DNA of 18,346 bases, taken from Geobacter sp. UBA5608 (lineage in GTDB: Bacteria; Desulfobacterota; Desulfuromonadia; Geobacterales; Pseudopelobacteraceae). The notes beneath the pieces were generated by a model. That model was not told where the DNA came from. It did not search any database and saw only the letters and a program-made list of their open reading frames with translations. Where the stretch lies: contig DIKW01000079.1 in the NCBI GenBank assembly GCA_002424705.1, positions 272 through 18,617 of the forward strand. Direction: 5' to 3'. This document shows positions 13,328 through 18,346 of the stretch, piece after piece. How positions within the stretch are numbered: position 1 is the first letter of the stretch; every line of letters starts with the position of its first letter. The position numbers and the translations under genes are program-made.

Positions 13328-15553
13328 TTAAGCCGACTGGACGGCTGGCAATTCAATCACGAAACAGGCCCCCTGGGGTCGGTTGTCACGCACACGAATA
13401 AAGCCATTATGATCGCTGATGATACTGGCAACAATGGCCAACCCCAAGCCGGTGCCGTGCTTCTTGGTGGAAACATAGGGTTCAAAGATGCGCGCCTTCA
13501 TTTCACTCGGAATACCTGGGCCGGTATCGCCTATGCTGCAGGACGCCATACGCAATTCGGCATCATAACGGGTCGTGATGGTCACCTTGCCATTGCCGTC
13601 CATGGCCGACACAGCATTTTCCAGCAGGTTGATCAGCACTCGCTTAATCTGGTCGCGGTCCAGCTTGATCGGAGGCAGTTGTTCATCGGGCGCAAAGGAA
13701 AAACTGACTTGACGATGCGCCTCATGATAAAGCGTCAAGGTCTCCCGCACCAGACCGTTCAGGTCATTGGGGGTCGGCTGCACCGCAGGCATACGTGCAA
13801 AATTCGAAAACTCGTTCACCAACACCTTAAGCTCATCCACCGACTTGCTGATCATGGCGGTGCATTCGTCAAAGACCATCCCATCCGGGTCGTTGCTGAA
13901 CCGCTCCAGAAATCGTTTTCGTAATCGCTGAGCCGAAAGCTGGATCGGGGTCAATGGATTCTTGATCTCATGGGCAATACGCCGGGCCACCTCGCGCCAT
14001 GCCGCCATCCGCTGACCTTTCATCATCTGGGTCAAATCGTCCAGCACCAGCACCGATCCCAGAAACTCCCCCTGCTCATCCCGCAGCAAGGACAGGTTCA
14101 TCTGCAGCACCCGTCGTTCGCCCCGCATCTCCAGGCTGATCTGGCGTGCCATGGAATCCTGACGGGTCAAGGCCATGTCACGCAGCGACTCCTTGACGAT
14201 ATCCAGATGGGCGTCCCGTAACACATCACGGAAGTTGCGGCCCATCACCGCCGAGGTATTGATGTGCAACAAACGTTCGGCAGATTTGTTGATCGTGGTA
14301 ACTGTACCAACCTGATCAACCGAGATCACACCGGCGGCCACGTTACGCAACACAATTTCCATATAACGCCGGCGAGATTCTATTTCATGATTGATGCGCG
14401 TCAACTCCTCGTTAGAGCTGTTCAAGGCCCGTTGCTTGGCCCGCAGGTCCGCTGCCATGCGGTTGAATGAACGAACCAGCATACCAATCTCATCATCCCC
14501 CTCGGCGTCGATCCGTACATCGAGGTCCCCCTCTGACACCGCACGGGTCCCCTCCACCAACTCCTGGATCGGCTTGGTCATGCTGTTGGCAAGATAGATA
14601 CCGATCCAAAAAGCAAGAAACACAATCACCGAGGCGATCAAAAACAGGGTCAACAAGTAACCACTGGTAATCGGACTTTTCAGCAACTTCAGTCGCCTGA
14701 ACTCCTGATAGGATGACGAAATTTCTTGCATCTTGCTGACCAGCGAGTGGGGAACGTAGTAATTAACAACCACCACACCAACCACGTCCCGATCATTATA
14801 GGTAGAGTAGATCGGCACTATGCCGCGAATCAGGTCGGCCCGACCAACCGAGTTAACCTTGGTCAGCTCATTTCCGGCCAAGGCCTGCTTAATATCTTCA
14901 GAATTGGGACTGGTGTTCTCAGCGCGGGGAACTTCAGGGTTGGAGGCACGTACCAACTCTTCTCGCTGCGACGAAAAGACTTCCACAATCCCCAGATTGT
15001 ATTCCTTCTGTTTTTCACGTACGAACGACTTCAAGCGAGGCAGACTGTCGTCGTTTAACAGGCGTTCCCGCTGGATAACCTCGCTGAGACGCCGCGCAAA
15101 CAGCAATGCATTACTTGCAGACGTCTTGTAATAGGTCTGCGCCACTTCAAGGGACTCATTGAGTGACGTTTCCACCTGCACGTTAAACCAGTTTTGTACA
15201 CTGTTGGTGATGAAGCTGGCCGAGGCGAAAAACAACAACATGGTGGGGACAAGCGAGAGACCGACGAAGGAGATTACCAGCTTGGTGCGCAGACGTTTTG
15301 CCAGGGGGTTCGAGCGATTTTCAACCAGCAATTTTACCACATTGCGACTGATCAGGTAGACCAGCAACACAACCAGCAAAATGATCACATTGATCATCCC
15401 AAAGATAACCACGTTGCTTGATAGTGGCGCGTTTGAGCTCAGTTGTGTCAGACGGATTTCAACACCGGTCAGCAGCACAATCAGCAGGATCGCCAAGACG
15501 ATAATTGACGCTTCCCGCACCCTTTTTTTACGTTCTTGACCGCTCAACTGCAT
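13328..15553 (-). CDS. NtrY-like transmembrane sensor histidine kinase
   Basis: A 741-residue membrane kinase, partner of the NtrX-like regulator 16 bases downstream. It has three N-terminal helices (about 15-34, 48-69, 93-115), an extracytoplasmic region to about 295, and a fourth helix (about 298-322). A HAMP domain (about 322-375) is followed by PAS (about 395-505). The HisKA domain has H528 in IAHEIKNPLTPIQLSAQRLR, and the ATPase domain has N646 (LLENAV), DTGPG (676-680) and GTGLGL (700-705). All catalytic motifs are intact. NtrY kinases sense nitrogen or redox state in other bacteria; the signal here is unknown. ATG 15553 is preferred over GTG 15565 because GGGGTGG lies 8 bases before it. 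The gene is divergent from the YaaR-like gene across about 127 bases. Confidence 0.92.
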   Translation of the reverse strand: MQLSGQERKKRVREASIIVLAILLIVLLTGVEIRLTQLSSNAPLSSNVVIFGMINVIILLVVLLVYLISRNVVKLLVENRSNPLAKRLRTKLVISFVGLSLVPTMLLFFASASFITNSVQNWFNVQVETSLNESLEVAQTYYKTSASNALLFARRLSEVIQRERLLNDDSLPRLKSFVREKQKEYNLGIVEVFSSQREELVRASNPEVPRAENTSPNSEDIKQALAGNELTKVNSVGRADLIRGIVPIYSTYNDRDVVGVVVVNYYVPHSLVSKMQEISSSYQEFRRLKLLKSPITSGYLLTLFLIASVIVFLAFWIGIYLANSMTKPIQELVEGTRAVSEGDLDVRIDAEGDDEIGMLVRSFNRMAADLRAKQRALNSSNEELTRINHEIESRRRYMEIVLRNVAAGVISVDQVGTVTTINKSAERLLHINTSAVMGRNFRDVLRDAHLDIVKESLRDMALTRQDSMARQISLEMRGERRVLQMNLSLLRDEQGEFLGSVLVLDDLTQMMKGQRMAAWREVARRIAHEIKNPLTPIQLSAQRLRKRFLERFSNDPDGMVFDECTAMISKSVDELKVLVNEFSNFARMPAVQPTPNDLNGLVRETLTLYHEAHRQVSFSFAPDEQLPPIKLDRDQIKRVLINLLENAVSAMDGNGKVTITTRYDAELRMASCSIGDTGPGIPSEMKARIFEPYVSTKKHGTGLGLAIVASIISDHNGFIRVRDNRPQGACFVIELPAVQSA

Positions 15554-15615
15554 GCCAATTACCACCCCTCAACTACCGCTGACTTTGCGGTCAACAGTAG
15601 CACATCAGGATTGCC

Positions 15616-15643
15616 TTGCAAACCGTAAAGCGGCTGTTATACT
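15616..15643 (+). promoter_or_regulatory. Candidate promoter of the YaaR/DUF327 gene
   Basis: TTGCAA (15616-15621), 16-base spacer, TATACT (15638-15643) preceded by TGT, an extended -10. The -10 has one mismatch and the -35 two. The leader to the ATG at 15681 would be about 30 bases. Confidence 0.5.
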
Positions 15644-15680
15644 GTCTTTACAGCGATCATGTACCGAACAAGGGTCCTTA

Positions 15681-16136
15681 ATGAAGATTCGTGACAACAC
15701 GACATTGGATCAACTCAGAAAAAACAGCACCCCAACTCCTACCGCACGCAAAGCAGGCAGCGGGCTGCTTTCACTCTTTTCATCCGAGCTCTCGTCAGTA
15801 CAGGCTGAATGCGATGCCTATGATCGTGACATCAGCGAACTGCGCACCGAGATCGATGCCGCTGGACAGATGCTCGAACGTGAGCCGACCTTACCCAATT
15901 TCAAACGTTTCCGCGAGCTAATGAGCCGTCTAGCAAAACGGGTTTCAAACGAGGCCTATCGTCTTGAAAAGATTGGCGGTACTCCGCTGAATCCACGTTA
16001 CTACGAGATTATTACCGTCATCGATAAGGAGGCGGACAAGCTCTACCAGTTAATCATCAGCGAACAAAAGGACCGGATGGCCATCACCGCATCAGTGATC
16101 GGCATCAAGGGCCTAGTTGTTGATCTGGTGACCTGA
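15681..16136 (+). CDS. YaaR/DUF327 family protein
   Basis: A 151-residue cytosolic helical protein of the DUF327 (YaaR) family, whose molecular role is not known. The family pattern is clear in the second half: EREPTLPNFKRFRELMSRLA, then NEAYRLEK and YYEIITVIDKEADKLYQLI, and a C-terminal IKGLVVDLVT. The N-terminal 45 residues are Ser/Thr/Pro-rich and probably disordered (KNSTPTPTARKAGSG). Length fits the family (about 140-150). The start at 15681 is set by AAGGG 6 bases before it and by the promoter position; a longer open frame starts upstream of the promoter and is rejected. The gene is convergent with rplQ and shares the bidirectional terminator at 16155-16192. Confidence 0.85.
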   Translation: MKIRDNTTLDQLRKNSTPTPTARKAGSGLLSLFSSELSSVQAECDAYDRDISELRTEIDAAGQMLEREPTLPNFKRFRELMSRLAKRVSNEAYRLEKIGGTPLNPRYYEIITVIDKEADKLYQLIISEQKDRMAITASVIGIKGLVVDLVT

Positions 16137-16154
16137 CTTAGTTACAAAGAGAGC

Positions 16155-16192
16155 AAAAAAAGAGCCCGTCAGCTGCTGCTGTCGGGCTCTTT
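16155..16192. terminator. Bidirectional terminator between yaaR-like gene and rplQ
   Basis: AAAGAGCCCG (16159-16168) pairs with CGGGCTCTTT (16183-16192), with an inner CAGC/GCTG stem around loop TGCT and one T-T mismatch. On the minus strand the stem is followed by seven T (A at 16155-16161), a canonical terminator for the alpha operon. On the plus strand it ends TTTAAAAT and can serve the yaaR-like gene. Confidence 0.85.
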
Positions 16193-16212
16193 AAAATGCT
16201 TTAAAATAGGTT

Positions 16213-16599
16213 TTAGGCGACTTTATTAGCCTTAGGAGCCAATTCTTCCTCAACCAGTTCGATCACCGACAGCGGCGCTGCATCACCCAGACGTTGACCC
16301 AACTTGATGATCCGGGTGTAGCCACCTTGACGGTCCTTATAACGGGGAGCAATGGTGCTGAACAACTTAGTCACCACAGACTTCTCACGAATATAGGCTG
16401 CAGCCTGACGCATGGCATGCAGATCGCCGCGCTTGCCGAGGGTGATCATCTTTTCGGCTACCGAACGGATCTCTTTGGCCTTGGCATCAGTGGTCACCAC
16501 CCGCTCGTGATTGAGCAACGAGGTTACCATATTCCTGAACATTGCAATCCGGTGGCTGGTGGTACGGCCAAGCCTTCTGCCTGCTTTATTGTGACGCAT
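16213..16599 (-). CDS. rplQ: Large-subunit ribosomal protein bL17
   Basis: The 128-residue bL17 of the 50S subunit. The start MRHNKAGRRLGRTTSHR and the block MFRNMVTSLLNHERVVTTDAKAKEIR are diagnostic. It ends with the usual acidic stretch VIELVEEELAP. Length matches the family. The ATG at 16599 has AGAAAGGAAG upstream, and the gene follows rpoA by 44 bases, the standard order at the end of the alpha operon. The bidirectional terminator follows its stop by about 20 bases. Confidence 0.97.
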   Translation of the reverse strand: MRHNKAGRRLGRTTSHRIAMFRNMVTSLLNHERVVTTDAKAKEIRSVAEKMITLGKRGDLHAMRQAAAYIREKSVVTKLFSTIAPRYKDRQGGYTRIIKLGQRLGDAAPLSVIELVEEELAPKANKVA

Positions 16600-16643
16600 C
16601 GGTTCTTCCTTTCTGCTGTTGGTACGTACTGTAGGTCACAGAC

Positions 16644-17666
16644 CTATTCTTCGTCCTTCTGCTCACCGCGCAGGCGCTTGATCACTTCGGGGTCAGGGAA
16701 ACTGTCCAGACGCATGCCAAAGGTAAGTCCCATCTCGGTCAGGATGTCTTTAATCTCGTTCAAAGATTTGCGACCAAAATTCTGGGTCTTGAGCATCTCC
16801 GCCTCGGTCTTGGAAACTAACTCGCCGATCAGTTTGATACCTGCATTCTTCAGGCAGTTCGCGGAACGGACTGACAACTCCAGTTCATCGACAGTACGGT
16901 AAAGATTCTCATTGACCTTTGACTCATCATCCGCAGATTCCTCAAGATGCTGCGGTTCCGACTCCTCATCAAAGTTGATGAAGATGGTCAACTGCTCCTT
17001 GACGATCTTGGCGCCGAACGCAACAGCATCTTCAGGCTTGACACTACCATCAGTCCAGATTTCCATGGTCAGCTTATCGTAATCGGTCATCTGTCCGACA
17101 CGGGCATTGGACACCACAAAATTAACCTTGATGATCGGCGAGAAGATGGCGTCGATCGGAATCGTGCCCACCGGTGCCTTCTCATCGCGGTTACGATCGG
17201 CAGAGACATACCCCTTGCCCATCTTGACCGTCATCTCCACTTCAAACACAGCATCTTTGCCGCAGGTGGCGATGTGGTGATCGGGGTTCATGATCTCGAC
17301 ATTGTGCGGCAGCATGATATCACCTGCCTTGATTACACCGTCGCCCTTGTGAATGATCCGGATGGTAGCCTGATCTGCGCCGTGCAGACGCAAGCGCACA
17401 CCCTTCAAGTTAAGAATGATATCAGTTACGTCCTCGGTAACACCGGGAACGGAAGAGAATTCATGTTGTACGCCCTTGATCCGAACCGCAGTGATTGCAG
17501 CTCCCTGCAGCGATGAAAGCAACACACGACGAAGGGAGTTTCCCAACGTAGTACCGAAGCCGCGTTCAAACGGTTCTGCGTAAAACTTGCCGTAGGTGGC
17601 AGTAAGGGTATCTTTCTCAACCTGGAGTTGTTTCGGTTTGATCAGATCACGCCAGTTTTTATACAT
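16644..17666 (-). CDS. rpoA: RNA polymerase alpha subunit
   Basis: The 340-residue alpha subunit, scaffold for polymerase assembly. The N-terminal domain (1-235) includes the dimer signature ERGFGTTLGNSLRRVLLSSL (34-53). An acidic linker rich in Glu/Asp precedes the C-terminal domain (about 250-325) with VRSANCLKNAG, which holds the equivalent of E. coli R265 that contacts UP-element DNA, and NFGRKSLNEIKDIL. Length is slightly above E. coli (329). The ATG at 17666 has GGAGG 6 bases before it. The operon order rpsD-rpoA-rplQ is standard. Confidence 0.98.
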   Translation of the reverse strand: MYKNWRDLIKPKQLQVEKDTLTATYGKFYAEPFERGFGTTLGNSLRRVLLSSLQGAAITAVRIKGVQHEFSSVPGVTEDVTDIILNLKGVRLRLHGADQATIRIIHKGDGVIKAGDIMLPHNVEIMNPDHHIATCGKDAVFEVEMTVKMGKGYVSADRNRDEKAPVGTIPIDAIFSPIIKVNFVVSNARVGQMTDYDKLTMEIWTDGSVKPEDAVAFGAKIVKEQLTIFINFDEESEPQHLEESADDESKVNENLYRTVDELELSVRSANCLKNAGIKLIGELVSKTEAEMLKTQNFGRKSLNEIKDILTEMGLTFGMRLDSFPDPEVIKRLRGEQKDEE

Positions 17667-17675
17667 TTATGTCCT

Positions 17676-17687
17676 CCCCTCGAGGGG
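17676..17687 (-). promoter_or_regulatory. 12-bp palindrome overlapping the rpoA ribosome binding site
   Basis: CCCCTCGAGGGG is a perfect palindrome. In the transcript CCCC/GGGG can pair around a UCGA loop, and its right arm is part of the GGGGAGG ribosome binding site of rpoA. This could reduce rpoA translation when folded, but the stem is only 4 pairs. Confidence 0.3.
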
Positions 17688-17740
17688 TCATACCATGATT
17701 TTATCGCGATCTTTCGTACGCCAGCAGACGCTACCGCGAC

Positions 17741-18346
17741 TTACTTGGAGTACAGTTCGACAATCAGCTGCTCTTGGATCGGCGTCACGATATCCTCGCG
17801 GGCCGGCAGCGATTTAACCGCGCCTTTAAAGGCGTCACGCTCCAGTTCCAGCCACTGGGGCACACCACGACGGACAACGGCATCCAGCGCGTCACTGATG
17901 GCTGCAACGGTACGGCTCTTCTCACGCAGCTCGATCAGATCGCCAGCCTTGACCTGCATGGAGGGGATGGTAGCCTTGCGTCCATTCAGGGTAAAGTGAC
18001 CGTGGCGAACCAGCTGACGGGACTCAGCACGGGACGAAGCGAAACCGAGGCGATAGACAACGTTATCAAGACGGCGCTCCAACAGCGACAGCAAGTTGGC
18101 GCCGGTGACACCCTTCATCCGGTCAGCACGACCGAAATAGCTGCGGAACTGTTTCTCCAGCAGACCATACAGACGCTTAACCTTTTGCTTCTCGCGCAGC
18201 TGCACACCGTAGTCGGAGGTCTTGGAACGACCTTGACCATGCTGACCGGGGGGATAGTTGCGGCGCTTAATGGCGCACTTGTCGGTGTAACAGCGGTCCC
18301 CTTTCAGGAACAGCTCCATGTTTTCTCTTCTGCACAAACGGCAGGA
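17741..18346 (-). CDS. rpsD: Small-subunit ribosomal protein uS4, zinc-binding type (start beyond window)
   Basis: uS4, an early 30S assembly protein. The frame is open to the window edge (SCRLCRREN at the right end), so about 8 N-terminal residues are missing. Four cysteines (CRLC, then CYTDKC) match the zinc site C9/C12/C26/C31 of Thermus S4 in spacing, a feature E. coli S4 lacks. The S4 RNA-binding domain is seen at RRLDNVVYRLGFASSRAESR and LVRHGHFTLNGRKATIPS. The end DIVTPIQEQLIVELYSK is typical. It precedes rpoA by 74 bases. In E. coli, S4 represses this operon's translation; no such pseudoknot was identified here. Confidence 0.97.
   Translation of the reverse strand, partial: SCRLCRRENMELFLKGDRCYTDKCAIKRRNYPPGQHGQGRSKTSDYGVQLREKQKVKRLYGLLEKQFRSYFGRADRMKGVTGANLLSLLERRLDNVVYRLGFASSRAESRQLVRHGHFTLNGRKATIPSMQVKAGDLIELREKSRTVAAISDALDAVVRRGVPQWLELERDAFKGAVKSLPAREDIVTPIQEQLIVELYSK

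Noticed and set aside
1..18346. tRNA, rRNA, CRISPR arrays, insertion sequences
   Set aside because: Looked for and not seen; no clover-leaf-like pattern, spaced repeats or transposase motifs.

Overview
The window looks like chromosome of a Geobacter-type bacterium (Desulfuromonadota/Geobacterales), closest in feel to the Trichlorobacter lovleyi or Pelobacter propionicus group. This is inferred from gene content: a mitochondrial-type citrate synthase, a DUF485 plus ActP acetate permease pair, an NtrY/NtrX-like two-component system, and a zinc-type ribosomal protein S4. No rRNA, tRNA, CRISPR array or insertion sequence was seen. Gene density is high and most genes are intact.

Layout. 1-991 (minus): DUF485 protein and the N-terminal part of the cation/acetate symporter ActP, running off the left edge. 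992-1635: long divergent intergenic region with candidate promoters both ways and an AT-rich dyad. 1636-3998 (plus): an AMP-forming acyl-CoA ligase broken by a one-base frameshift, then a PilZ protein. 4018-6144 (minus): a small gene interrupted by an in-frame TAG, a phasin-like protein, and a membrane-anchored UbiB/ABC1 atypical kinase. 6234-8383 (plus): a MerR regulator with a cobalamin-binding domain carrying the CarH/LitR photoreceptor signatures, then an SPFH protein with a C-terminal GYF_2 domain. 8425-9021 (minus): a short PrmA-like methyltransferase. 9123-11787 (plus): an M24 metallopeptidase and citrate synthase, closed by a strong terminator. 11944-15553 (minus): ntrX-like regulator and ntrY-like kinase. 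15681-16136 (plus): a YaaR/DUF327 protein. 16213-18346 (minus): rplQ, rpoA and partial rpsD, the end of the alpha operon.

How it fits together. Acetate uptake (ActP), acyl activation and citrate synthase would serve acetate and fatty-acid oxidation. The NtrY/NtrX pair is co-transcribed, but NtrX has lost the sigma-54 contact motif and the usual arginine-finger residues, so it probably acts as a non-sigma-54 regulator.

The most unusual part is 5591-8383. A CarH-like regulator with every recognised B12/light residue sits divergent to a small gene, phasin and UbiB operon. A 13-bp palindrome there overlaps both its own ribosome binding site and the -35 box of the divergent promoter. This suggests a light- or B12-controlled membrane/quinone module, which is inference.

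Two genes carry lesions: the ligase frameshift near 1966-1969 and the amber codon at 6022-6024. The sequence alone cannot say whether these are real mutations or sequencing errors.
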